A DNA stretch of 24,007 nt from CAYVUI01 sp964454745 (lineage in GTDB: Bacteria > Planctomycetota > Phycisphaerae > Sedimentisphaerales > Anaerohalosphaeraceae). How positions within the stretch are numbered: the first letter of the stretch is position 1; every line of letters starts with the position of its first letter. The notes below the pieces were generated by a model, which did not search any database, was not told the DNA's origin, and was given only the letters and a program-made list of their open reading frames with translations. The stretch is taken from the NCBI GenBank assembly GCA_964454745.1, contig CAYVUI010000072.1, forward strand, positions 1 through 24,007, read 5' to 3'. Shown one piece after another: positions 8,376 to 16,386 of the stretch. Made by a program: the position numbers and the translations under genes.

Positions 8376-9680
8376 TTAATCAGTCCCGGCGTAACGTTCG
8401 ACGATGTCACTGCATTCGTTTTCGGCCCGTTCCAATGCCTCTTCCACAGCCATGCGGCCGCTAAGCACCGCGTTGAGCCGTCGCTGCAAAACCTCTGAAA
8501 CCAGCGTATAATACGGCACATTCGGACGGGCATGCAGGTGCATGAAGATCTCACGCAGCCGGGGCAGGTGAGGCATCGTTTTCATAAGCTCCGGATCATC
8601 ATATAGATCCACGCGACCTGGGTTCCAGCCCAGGTTTTCAACCAGTTTCTTCTGCGTTTCATAACTCGTGATAAAAGATACCAGTTTGAACGCATCCGTC
8701 TTACGCTCTGAATAGGTATTAATCCCGACATGCCATCCGCCAAGCGTTGAAACACTCTTGCCGCCCGTAAAATGCGGAAGCGCGGCAATACCAAACCGAT
8801 CCTGTACCGGGGAATCATCGGAATGAAAAAGAACCCACGCATACGGCCAGTTTCGGGCAAAAAGAGCATTGCCAACCTCGAAACGGCTTCGTACCTGCTC
8901 CTCCTTCATGTCCGTATAGGTATTGGGCGGACAGATTTCATATTCATGGATCAAATCCCGCATGAAAGCGGTCGCTTTTCGATTTTCCGGGGTGTTCAAT
9001 TGTACCTGCCCGTTTTCCAGCTCGATTCCGCCTCCTGCCGAAACCGCAAACTCAAGCCACGAACAAATCAGGCCCTCGTACTGGGCACCCATAAAGGCGA
9101 AACCATAAAAGTCAGGATTGTCCCGGCGAAGCTTCTCCTGAATCGCGAGCGAATGTTCAAGCAGTTGCTGCCACGTCTGAGGCGGCTGAGAAATCCCCTC
9201 CCCGGCCAGCAGGTCGCTGCGGTAATAGAGCAATCCCCCATCCACATAAACCGGAAGCGCAACCAGGTTGCCCTTGTAGGTATCCACTTGGTCCATCACC
9301 TTTTTGAAAAATCCCTGCCGGTCGATTTGTGCCGCTTCCATCCCGCTATCCAGTTCAGCAAGCCATCCGCTGGATGCAAATTGCCCAACCCATGCAACAT
9401 CCAGCAGGAACACATCCGGTTTCGATTTCCGGCTTTTTAAAGAGGTCATCAGTCCCTGCCGCCGAAGGTCGGTATCTGTAGGCTGACGGAGAATATCAAC
9501 TGTGATACCGCTGTCCTGTTCAAATTGCTTGATCAAAACATTCCAGAATTCCAGTTCAGACGGCGTCCCGCCAACAGCGAACGTGATTGAGTTGTCAGCA
9601 GGTTTTTTCCTGCAGCCGTACAAAAACACCAAGACACAAGAGAAAATCAGCACTAGAATATGAATTCGGTTCGATTTCAT
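8376..9680 (-). CDS. sugar-binding lipoprotein of an ABC importer (family 1 solute-binding protein)
   Basis: The 434-residue extracytoplasmic protein starts with a lipoprotein signal (MKSNRIHILVLIF...VFLYGC, lipid Cys at residue 23) followed by charged RKKPADNS. The body has family 1 (COG1653) features: ITVDILRQPTDTDLRRQ, KPDVFLLDVAWVGQFASSGWLAELD, DGGLLYYRSDLL, and the STLGGWHVGINTYSERKTDAFKLVSFI hinge region. It captures a sugar for the two permeases downstream. The frame stays open upstream (to 9725), but the ATG at 9680 has GGGG upstream and directly opens the signal peptide, so it is preferred. A strong promoter lies at 9752-9780. The ligand cannot be predicted. Confidence 0.93.
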   Translation of the reverse strand: MKSNRIHILVLIFSCVLVFLYGCRKKPADNSITFAVGGTPSELEFWNVLIKQFEQDSGITVDILRQPTDTDLRRQGLMTSLKSRKSKPDVFLLDVAWVGQFASSGWLAELDSGMEAAQIDRQGFFKKVMDQVDTYKGNLVALPVYVDGGLLYYRSDLLAGEGISQPPQTWQQLLEHSLAIQEKLRRDNPDFYGFAFMGAQYEGLICSWLEFAVSAGGGIELENGQVQLNTPENRKATAFMRDLIHEYEICPPNTYTDMKEEQVRSRFEVGNALFARNWPYAWVLFHSDDSPVQDRFGIAALPHFTGGKSVSTLGGWHVGINTYSERKTDAFKLVSFITSYETQKKLVENLGWNPGRVDLYDDPELMKTMPHLPRLREIFMHLHARPNVPYYTLVSEVLQRRLNAVLSGRMAVEEALERAENECSDIVERYAGTD

Positions 9681-9716
9681 AAACAACCCCGCCATTGAAT
9701 CTATCCCTGATATTAC

Positions 9717-9734
9717 GATTGACAATAGACAATC
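9717..9734. promoter_or_regulatory. imperfect palindrome in the ABC operon leader
   Basis: GATTGACAATAGACAATC has perfect 5-base outer arms (GATTG/CAATC) and lies just downstream of the predicted transcription start of the ABC operon. It is placed where a repressor operator would be. The inner positions pair only partly, so it may be chance. Confidence 0.25.
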
Positions 9735-9751
9735 TTTCCTTCACGACCCTG

Positions 9752-9780
9752 ATCTTATCCCAATCACAGTGCCGCGTCAA
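9752..9780 (-). promoter_or_regulatory. sigma-70-type promoter for the sugar ABC operon
   Basis: On the minus strand, TTGACG (9775-9780) is followed after exactly 17 bases by TAAGAT (9752-9757). The predicted start (about 9744) leaves a leader of about 65 bases before the ATG at 9680. Confidence 0.7.
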
Positions 9781-9846
9781 GGATTGGAACGCCGCAGAAT
9801 GTTTATAAACAGGATTTGTGGATGCTGAAACACTACTTTCTCCTGC

Positions 9847-9914
9847 TTGGCAGGCATATTTCTCATTGACAAAAGTACTTCTTCCGATGGAAATGATGGA
9901 TTCCCGCCTGCCAA
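9847..9914. repeat. 9-base perfect inverted repeat with 50-base interior, upstream of the NicO-like gene
   Basis: TTGGCAGGC (9847-9855) is the exact reverse complement of GCCTGCCAA (9906-9914). Inside, TCATT (9862-9866) and AATGA (9891-9895) can also pair, giving a long interrupted stem. It lies about 60 bases before the ATG of the metal permease and could be a leader structure if transcription starts upstream. The only other promoter-like signal in this gap is a weak TTGAAG-17-TAAGCT at 9926-9954. Nothing else was seen in 9781-9974. Confidence 0.4.
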
Positions 9915-9974
9915 TCTGGTAATATTTGAAGTATGTCTTGAAATAAAATAAGCTAAAATGCGTTCGGAGACCCT

Positions 9975-10685
9975 ATGAATACGGAAATCACCGCACTGGT
10001 AATCACCGCTGCAACGATCGGATTCGGCCACACACTGATGGGCCCCGATCACTACCTGCCCTTTATCGTCATCAGCAAAGCCCGCGGCTGGTCCATCCTT
10101 CGCACCTTCTGGATCACCTTCCTCTGCGGCATCGGCCACATCGCCGGCTCGGTCATCCTGGGTCTGCTGGGGATTGCCTTGGGTATCATTATCGGTAAAA
10201 TCGAAGTCTTCGAAGCCTACCGCGGCAATCTCGCCGGCTGGCTGCTCATGGCTTTTGGCCTGGCCTACACAGCATGGGGAATCAAAATGGCAATTCGCAA
10301 CAAAACCCACACACACATCCACCTCCACAATGACGGCGAGGAACACGAACACGAGCACACTCACCACAGCGGACATACTCATGTACATGCGAAAAAAACT
10401 TACAAGCAGCTCACCCCGTGGATTCTCTTTACCATCTTTGTCTTCGGGCCCTGTGAACCTCTGATACCGATCCTCATGTACCCGGCCGCAAAGTCCAGTC
10501 TGTTTGGCGTCCTGCTGGTCACCTTCACTTTTGCCGCCGCAACCATCCTGACAATGCTCACCGTCGTCATGCTGGCCACCTTTGGCCTTCGCCCGATTCG
10601 CTTGGCACCCCTCGAGCGGTACAGTCACGCCCTCGCCGGCCTGACCATCCTTCTGTGCGGCATCGCCATCCAGCTTGGGCTCTAA
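9975..10685 (+). CDS. NicO/UreH-like membrane permease with His-rich loop (probable Ni/Co or other metal transport)
   Basis: The 236-residue inner-membrane protein has six predicted helices. The first contains H19-x5-D25-H26 (GFGHTLMGPDHYLPF), close to the H-x4-DH metal motif of nickel/cobalt transporters. H55 follows in GIGHIAGS, and a later helix carries FGPCEPLIPILMYPA (about 158-171), typical of the NicO/UreH and TauE-like group. Between helices 3 and 4 is a loop with 12 histidines in residues 112-138 (THTHIHLH...EHEHEHTHH...HTHVH), a clear metal-binding tract. The ATG has a GGAG ribosome site. Metal transport is inferred; the direction and the metal are not known, and a sulfite-exporter label is possible in databases. 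The next gene starts 59 bases downstream on the same strand. Confidence 0.82.
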   Translation: MNTEITALVITAATIGFGHTLMGPDHYLPFIVISKARGWSILRTFWITFLCGIGHIAGSVILGLLGIALGIIIGKIEVFEAYRGNLAGWLLMAFGLAYTAWGIKMAIRNKTHTHIHLHNDGEEHEHEHTHHSGHTHVHAKKTYKQLTPWILFTIFVFGPCEPLIPILMYPAAKSSLFGVLLVTFTFAAATILTMLTVVMLATFGLRPIRLAPLERYSHALAGLTILLCGIAIQLGL

Positions 10686-10744
10686 ACGTTCGATCTTTCT
10701 CTAAGCCCTCTTTACTGAAAACAATGATTAAGGAATGACATACC

Positions 10745-12766
10745 ATGCATAAACTGAGATTTCGCCAGGTACACCTTGATTACCACACCTCCGAAGCAAT
10801 TGAAAACATCGGCAGCCGATTCGATAAAAAACAATTCCAGGCCGCTCTGGAAGCCGGGCATGTCGATTCAATCACCTGTTTTGCCAAATGCCATCACGGC
10901 TGGAGCTATTACGAATCGAAAGTCGGTCCGATGCACCCGCATCTTTCATTCGACCTGCTGCGGGCACAGTTTGATGCCTGCAAGGAGCTCGACATCAATG
11001 TGCCCATCTACCTCTCCGCTGGGCTCGATGAAATGATGACACGGGAGAATCCCCAGTGGCTCCTCGTGCCTGCCAATCCAAAAGAGCGTGAATATACACC
11101 CCCGCTCAAAGCCGTTTACCGCAGGCTCTGTTTCAATTCACCTTACCTCGAATACCTCTGCCGCCAGATTCAGGAAGTGGTACAGTTGTATCCCAACTGC
11201 GACGGAATCTTCCTCGACATCATCTGCCAGACCGGCTGCGTGTGCACATACTGCCGGCAGTGGATGCACAGCAGGGGGATGGAGGCGACCAATGCCGAAC
11301 ACGTGGAACAATGCCGTCAGCACGCCAGCGAGCGGTATTACCAAATGGCAACCGATGCCGTGCGTTCCATCGATCCCGAGATGCCGATCTTTCACAATTC
11401 CGGCCATATCCAGAGAGGCCGCAGGGACATTCTCAAATATTTCAGCCACCTCGAGCTCGAATCACTGCCCACCGGCGGGTGGGGCTACGACCATTTCCCG
11501 CTCTCCGCGAAATACTGCAAAAATCTAGACCTCGATATCCTCGGTATGACCGGAAAGTTCCATACCACCTGGGGCGAGTTCGGCGGTTACAAGCACCCTA
11601 ACGCCCTGAAATACGAATGCGCCGCCATGATCGCTTACGGTGCAAAGTGCAGCGTCGGCGACCAGCTCCACCCCGAGGGCGAAATGGCCGACAGCACCTA
11701 CAAACTCATCGGCACTGCTTACGAGCACGTGGAAAAATGTGAACCGTTTTGCGATGAAGTAACCAATCTCGCCGATATTGGCCTGCTTTCAGCTCAGTGC
11801 TTTGCCAGTGAGGGCCGTCATGCCGGCGACGACCCGGATGTCGGCGCTGCGAGAATCCTGCTCGAAGGACATTTCCTTTTCGATGTGATTGATCCGGAAA
11901 TGAATTTTGACAAGTACAAAATGCTGATCCTGCCCGATGGGATAGACATAAACACGGAACTGAAGGCAAAACTGGATACCTACCTGTCACAGGGCGGCAA
12001 GCTCATGCTCACCGGCCAAAGCGGCATTGATAACGATACCGGCGAGTTCCTCTTTGATCTCGGTGCTGAATGCCGGGGCCAAAGTGAATTCTGCCCGGAT
12101 TATATCCTGCCCGTCGAAGAGATCAGGCCCGATTTTGTCTCCGATCCCATCGTCATGTACCTGCGCTCCCGGCGGATCAAGGTAACCGACGGCATCAGCC
12201 TCGGCAAGGTGTACGATCCCTATTTCAACCGTGCGTACAACCATTTTTGCAGCCACCAGCATACGCCCTACAAGGCAAGCCCCTCTGAGTTTGACTGCGG
12301 GGTCACAAAGGCCAATCTCCTCTACCTTGCGCATCCGGTCTTTAGCTTGTACCGCGGGATGGGCGCGGTCGTATACAAGGACTACGCGATCAACGCCATC
12401 CGGCATTTACTCAGGCAGTCCACGGTAAAGACGAACCTGCCCTCCACAGCACGCATCACGCTGATGGACCAACCGAAGCTCAAACGCCTCGTTGTGCATC
12501 TGCTCTATGCCAATACCATCAATCGCGGCGGCCCGATGAAACTAGAAGGCGGTACGAAAAACAGCGAAAGTACAAGCGTCGAGGTGATCGAGGAACTCAA
12601 TCCCCTCAATGACATTGAACTGCAAATTCAAACGGACAAAAAGATTACGGCAGCAACGCTCCAGCCGCAGGATCAATCAATCGATTTCATCGCTGACGGC
12701 GATATCGTCACCCTCAAGGTCGATCGATTTATCTGCCACCAGATGATCGCCCTCGAGTACAAGTAA
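10745..12766 (+). CDS. GHL6-type putative glycoside hydrolase with beta-galactosidase-trimerisation-like domain
   Basis: The 673-residue protein has no signal peptide and is likely cytoplasmic. Residues 1-340 look like a TIM-barrel hydrolase of the 'hypothetical glycosyl hydrolase 6' group: RFRQVHLDYHTSEAI, SITCFAKCHHGWSYY (43-56), YPNCDGIFLDI (149-159, D158 a candidate catalytic acid) and a Cys cluster at C161, C165, C167 and C170. SHLELESLPTGGWGYDHFP (234-252) and TTWGEFGGYK (274-283) follow. Residues 375-430 (FDVIDPEMNFDKYKMLILPD...GGKLMLTGQSG) resemble the amidotransferase-like trimerisation domain next to GH42-type barrels. The C-terminus is beta-rich. An AAGGA site precedes the ATG. The substrate is unproven; alpha-fucosidase or beta-galactosidase-like labels are seen for relatives. 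The gene ends 6 bases from the convergent beta-helix gene. Confidence 0.8.
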   Translation: MHKLRFRQVHLDYHTSEAIENIGSRFDKKQFQAALEAGHVDSITCFAKCHHGWSYYESKVGPMHPHLSFDLLRAQFDACKELDINVPIYLSAGLDEMMTRENPQWLLVPANPKEREYTPPLKAVYRRLCFNSPYLEYLCRQIQEVVQLYPNCDGIFLDIICQTGCVCTYCRQWMHSRGMEATNAEHVEQCRQHASERYYQMATDAVRSIDPEMPIFHNSGHIQRGRRDILKYFSHLELESLPTGGWGYDHFPLSAKYCKNLDLDILGMTGKFHTTWGEFGGYKHPNALKYECAAMIAYGAKCSVGDQLHPEGEMADSTYKLIGTAYEHVEKCEPFCDEVTNLADIGLLSAQCFASEGRHAGDDPDVGAARILLEGHFLFDVIDPEMNFDKYKMLILPDGIDINTELKAKLDTYLSQGGKLMLTGQSGIDNDTGEFLFDLGAECRGQSEFCPDYILPVEEIRPDFVSDPIVMYLRSRRIKVTDGISLGKVYDPYFNRAYNHFCSHQHTPYKASPSEFDCGVTKANLLYLAHPVFSLYRGMGAVVYKDYAINAIRHLLRQSTVKTNLPSTARITLMDQPKLKRLVVHLLYANTINRGGPMKLEGGTKNSESTSVEVIEELNPLNDIELQIQTDKKITAATLQPQDQSIDFIADGDIVTLKVDRFICHQMIALEYK

Positions 12767-12772
12767 AGCCCA

Positions 12773-14881
12773 TTAGTCCAGTTGTAAAAAAGCCCGGTAT
12801 TTCCCCTGCGGACCTACCGGGCGGATGTCAATCGGTTCAAACCCGATCTCAAAAGCCGGGCTGTCTGAAGGCAGGGCAAAATCATCTTTTTTCGGATCGG
12901 CAAATTTCGGATCCGCCACCAGTGAATGCAGGTCTTTCCCGCGTTTCGCCTGGTGCTCAGCAAAGCTCAGTTGACTGATCAGCACCTCGTCATCCTTCGT
13001 GTCCCAGTACAGGTTGCGGTCCATCCGGTATTGATTGCTTTTGCTCTTTTCAAACAAAAAGCCGTCCTTGTCCTCATCCGGCCCGCTGTACCACCAGAAA
13101 TCGGTTTCGTGATACGCGCCGGCAAGAATGATATTATTCTCGATAATAAAAGCCGGTTCATTGTCATTGGCGATGTTCCTGTGAAGGGCGTACCTGCCGC
13201 AGTAGGAAAAGATATTGTTGCGAACCTTATTATAACTGCCCATATTTTGCTGAAATCCATGCACTTCAATCCGGCTGATCACGTTATTCTCAAAAGTGAC
13301 ATGGCTGCTCCCCCCATCCGCGTACAGGGCATGGCTCTTCATGTCGTGAATATAATTGTGGTGAACAGTCGTCCCCGGCTGATAACCCAGTGTATACACC
13401 CCGCCCCCGTCATGGAGCATTTCCATCACATGGTGAATCTCGTTATAACCGATGTCGCTGTTGCGCTGTGTGCTGGGCACCTCGTCCCATCGGAACCCGA
13501 CGGAAACCCCCGAGTAAGGCATATGGTGGATCAGGTTATGCGTGAATTCAGTATCCCGTGAAAACAGCTCAAAATACCCAACGCAGCCGAACTGAACCGT
13601 CGCGCTGTGATGAATATGATTATGCGAGATCACATTGCCAACCGGCGCATCCGTCTTGTCCGGCCAGTCTTCATCAAACAGCCGCCGCGGAGGATCATCC
13701 GCTTTCTTCCGCCACCCGACCACCACGGCATTTCCCCCGATATCGCTGAATTCACAGCCCAGTACGCGGTTGTTCCTGCATCCCGCACCCAGTGCGAGCC
13801 CCGTCGCCCCCGTATGCCGTAATCGGCACATCTCGAATCCGCAGTTCTGGGCATATTCGAGGTATATCGCCGGCTTGAGCATGTACATCGTTTCTTCCAT
13901 ATACTCCTTGCCGTGAACCCCTGCCTGGAGGCCGTTGTACCCAAGGTACGGCATTTCCCACGCGGCATGCGCAAAGGTAATCCCCTCAAATCTGACATTG
14001 CGGACCGGCGAATCCTTTTTACCAATGACCGTCACAAACTTTTCCAGCACCGGCACAATAAAGCGCTTCGTATTGGGGTTTTCCCCCTCTGCCGCCTGGT
14101 AATACAGCCAGCCGGTATCCCGGTTCAGGTACCACTCCCCCGGCCGGTCCATAAATTCCATCGCGTGCTCAATGTAAAGCGGATTGCCTTTAAACGGATA
14201 GGTCAGTATATGGCCGATGCACCCGGGCGGATAAAACGTGCTGATTGTACGGGCATCCGAGGTTTTGACCCGCTGGCGGCCGATCGACCAGAAGTGAATC
14301 TGCACAAGTTCTGCATCCCGCCCGTGCAGGCTTTTTGAGGGGATATCCCTGTCAACCTCGCACTTATATTCAAGCGATAACGGGTTATAGTCATAAAACG
14401 TCTCCAGCTTGAGTAGTTCTTCGCCTTCATTGGGAAACCGGGCACGGGTCATCCGTTTTCCATCCGCAAAAAGCTGTCGAAAGAACAATTCCCCGTTTAA
14501 AACTTCCGGCAGATGAAGCTTCCATATATCTCCCTTCTCTTTCTCCCAGCCACTTACAACCTTTCCACCCGAAATAACAACCTGTCCATCCCCATACGCC
14601 CGGTATGTGATCGGAAATTCAGCGGTTCCGCTGTCCTGCGGTGTTAATGCAAGAGTTTTGTCCCGAAAGTAAATCCCCTCCATGAGATAGATTGTAACCA
14701 GTTCTTTGAGCGGCTGGAGTTTTCGTACCGCGTCCCGGGCCGCTTCAAGGCTGGCAAACGGCCGCTCCTTTGTACCGGGATTGCTGTCGTTTCCAGCCGG
14801 AGAGACAAAAAACTGAGATTCCGCCAATAACGGTAACGTTAACGAAAACAGGAAGAATAAAATCAACAAGCCTTTTTTCAT
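12773..14881 (-). CDS. secreted right-handed parallel beta-helix protein, GH141-like
   Basis: 702 residues from the ATG at 14881, chosen because it has a GGAG ribosome site and begins a clean signal peptide (MKKGLLILFFLFSLTLPLLA, cleaved before ESQFF). The upstream open frame lacks signal-like character. The mature N-terminus FFVSPAGNDSNPGTKERPFASLEAARDAVR is the classic opening of secreted beta-helix polysaccharide-active proteins. A long series of short beta-coils with HN-x-IHH-type turns follows (ISHNHIHHS, THNLIHHMPYSGV, GYNEIHHVMEMLHDGGGVYT, HHNYIHDMKSHALYADGG). Length and motifs fit GH141 (alpha-L-fucosidase/xylanase), although GH120 or uncharacterised beta-helix families remain possible. 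It probably acts in the periplasm or outside on a plant or algal glycan. The 3' end contains a terminator-like hairpin. Confidence 0.8.
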   Translation of the reverse strand: MKKGLLILFFLFSLTLPLLAESQFFVSPAGNDSNPGTKERPFASLEAARDAVRKLQPLKELVTIYLMEGIYFRDKTLALTPQDSGTAEFPITYRAYGDGQVVISGGKVVSGWEKEKGDIWKLHLPEVLNGELFFRQLFADGKRMTRARFPNEGEELLKLETFYDYNPLSLEYKCEVDRDIPSKSLHGRDAELVQIHFWSIGRQRVKTSDARTISTFYPPGCIGHILTYPFKGNPLYIEHAMEFMDRPGEWYLNRDTGWLYYQAAEGENPNTKRFIVPVLEKFVTVIGKKDSPVRNVRFEGITFAHAAWEMPYLGYNGLQAGVHGKEYMEETMYMLKPAIYLEYAQNCGFEMCRLRHTGATGLALGAGCRNNRVLGCEFSDIGGNAVVVGWRKKADDPPRRLFDEDWPDKTDAPVGNVISHNHIHHSATVQFGCVGYFELFSRDTEFTHNLIHHMPYSGVSVGFRWDEVPSTQRNSDIGYNEIHHVMEMLHDGGGVYTLGYQPGTTVHHNYIHDMKSHALYADGGSSHVTFENNVISRIEVHGFQQNMGSYNKVRNNIFSYCGRYALHRNIANDNEPAFIIENNIILAGAYHETDFWWYSGPDEDKDGFLFEKSKSNQYRMDRNLYWDTKDDEVLISQLSFAEHQAKRGKDLHSLVADPKFADPKKDDFALPSDSPAFEIGFEPIDIRPVGPQGKYRAFLQLD
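12786..12822 (-). terminator. intrinsic-terminator-like hairpin inside the 3' end of the beta-helix gene
   Basis: On the minus strand, GCCCGGTA (12815-12822) and TACCGGGC (12792-12799) form a perfect 8-bp GC-rich stem with a 15-base loop. Six T residues (12786-12791) follow at once. The T-run ends about 10 bases before the stop codon (12773-12775), so the hairpin overlaps the last codons. Confidence 0.55.
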
Positions 14882-14974
14882 TTGGTTTCTCCACACTATG
14901 CTTTTGTATTTCGTTAGTTTGACGCCTTGAAATACTTTACAGAACTTAGCGAAAAACAAAAAGTAAATATTGTC

Positions 14975-15002
14975 TTGACTTTTCAGTGCACTCGAGTACA
15001 CT
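14975..15002 (+). promoter_or_regulatory. sigma-70-type promoter of the rhaA operon
   Basis: TTGACT (14975-14980) is followed after 16 bases by TACACT (14997-15002). The expected start near 15009 leaves a leader of about 80 bases to the rhaA ATG. The palindromic operator covers most of the spacer and the whole -10. Confidence 0.65.
14985..15002. promoter_or_regulatory. LacI-type palindromic operator over the rhaA promoter
   Basis: AGTGCACTCGAGTACACT is an 18-bp inverted repeat with a single mismatched base pair and a central CTCGAG. Even-length palindromes with a central CpG are typical of LacI-family sites. It overlaps the -10 of the rhaA promoter, so a bound repressor would exclude RNA polymerase. 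It also lies between two divergent genes, 104 bases before the beta-helix ATG. The likely ligand is the LacI-family protein encoded in the same operon. Confidence 0.65.
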
Positions 15003-15088
15003 AAGGGGCGAGAAATCGAAAAATCATCGTTTTTTTGAATCAAACGCAGATTATCACGATTTTGTGAAAATCAATAAGGAGTCTCAAA

Positions 15089-16357
15089 ATGGATCAGGCA
15101 AATCAGGAAAAGATGTTTGAAATCGCATCTGAGAAATATCAGCAGCATGGGGTTGATGTCAAAAAAGCCGTAAAAAAACTCGCGGAAATCCCCATTTCAA
15201 TTCATTGCTGGCAGGGCGATGACGTCGGCGGGTTCGAGCAGCCCGACGCCTCCCTCGCAGGCGGCGGAATCCAGGCAACCGGAAATTACCCCGGCAAGGC
15301 ACGAACCGTCGATGAACTCCGCGCCGATTTCGAAAAGGCCCTCTCCCTCATCGGCGGCAAACACCGCATCAACCTCCACGCCAGCTACCTCGATAACGGC
15401 GGTACATTCGTAGACCGCGATGCCATCGAGCCCAAACATTTTACCTCCTGGATCGACTGGGCCAAAGGCCTGGGCCTCGGGATCGACTTCAATCCCACCT
15501 GTTTTTCGCACCCAAAGGCCGCCGATGGCTTTACCCTCAGCCACCCCGACAAGGGAATCCGGGATTTCTGGATCGAACACGGAAAAAGGTGCCGCATCAT
15601 CGCCGAACAAATGGCCCGCTCTCTCAACAGCCCCGCGGTCGTAAACTTCTGGGTTCCCGACGGTTACAAAGACATCCCCGCAGACCGCCTCGCCCCCCGC
15701 AAACGACTTGCCGACTCACTCGATGCCATCTTTGCCGACTCCATCGAAAAAGGCCTGGTCCTCGACGCCGTCGAATCCAAATTATTCGGCATCGGCGCCG
15801 AAAGCTATACCGTCGGCTCCCACGAGTTTTACCTCGGCTACGCCGTAGACCGCAAAAAGCTCCTCTGCCTCGATTCCGGCCATTTTCACCCGACCGAGAT
15901 GATTTCGGATAAAATCTCCTCGGTTCTGACATTTCTCGATGAAATCCTGCTCCACGTCAGCCGACCGGTCCGCTGGGACAGCGACCACGTCGTCATCCTC
16001 TCCGATGAACTCATGGCAATCGCGAGCGAAATTGTCGGCAACGGCTTCCTCGATCGCGTCCACATCGGCCTGGACTTCTTCGACGCCAGCATCAACCGCA
16101 TCGCGGCATGGGCCATCGGTACCCGTGCGATGCAAAAGGCCCTCCTGATGGCACTGCTTTGCCCGATGGACAAAATCCGTTCCGCCGAGGCCTCGATGGA
16201 CTACACCGCTCGCCTGGCAATGATGGAAGACGTTAAAACCCTGCCCTTTGGTGCCGTCTGGGATCAGTTCTGTCTCGAAAATGACGTCCCCCTCGATGGC
16301 CAGTGGCTCAGCGTCGTCAAAGACTACGAAAAGTCCGTACTCTCGAAACGCAGCTGA
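15089..16357 (+). CDS. rhaA: L-rhamnose isomerase (EC 5.3.1.14)
   Basis: A cytoplasmic enzyme that converts L-rhamnose to L-rhamnulose, the first step of the phosphorylating rhamnose pathway. The 422-residue length matches the family (E. coli RhaA is 419). The opening IPISIHCWQGDDVGGFE...GGIQATGNYPG is diagnostic. Metal ligands line up with the E. coli enzyme at a constant offset of five: E229, D262, H289 and D329 for the structural site, and H265, D297 and D299 for the catalytic site. A strong AAGGAG ribosome site precedes the ATG. It is the first gene of a five-gene operon (UroD-like, UroD-like, LacI, sulfatase follow with gaps of 29 bases or less). Rhamnulokinase and aldolase genes are not in the window. 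Confidence 0.97.
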   Translation: MDQANQEKMFEIASEKYQQHGVDVKKAVKKLAEIPISIHCWQGDDVGGFEQPDASLAGGGIQATGNYPGKARTVDELRADFEKALSLIGGKHRINLHASYLDNGGTFVDRDAIEPKHFTSWIDWAKGLGLGIDFNPTCFSHPKAADGFTLSHPDKGIRDFWIEHGKRCRIIAEQMARSLNSPAVVNFWVPDGYKDIPADRLAPRKRLADSLDAIFADSIEKGLVLDAVESKLFGIGAESYTVGSHEFYLGYAVDRKKLLCLDSGHFHPTEMISDKISSVLTFLDEILLHVSRPVRWDSDHVVILSDELMAIASEIVGNGFLDRVHIGLDFFDASINRIAAWAIGTRAMQKALLMALLCPMDKIRSAEASMDYTARLAMMEDVKTLPFGAVWDQFCLENDVPLDGQWLSVVKDYEKSVLSKRS

Positions 16358-16386
16358 TTGATATATGGATTTGGAGGTACCCAAAA

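Noticed and set aside
9777..10628. 283-residue minus-strand open frame
   Set aside because: It is antisense to the NicO-like gene and its composition (Asp/Gly/Glu/Val-rich repeats) is the mirror of His- and Leu-rich coding sequence. The plus-strand protein has recognisable motifs and a ribosome site.
10683..10696. 11-base match AAACGTTCGAT shared with the palindrome region at 23893-23903
   Set aside because: A shared 11-mer between two short regions in 24 kb is within chance expectation, and the copy here is not palindromic like the operators.
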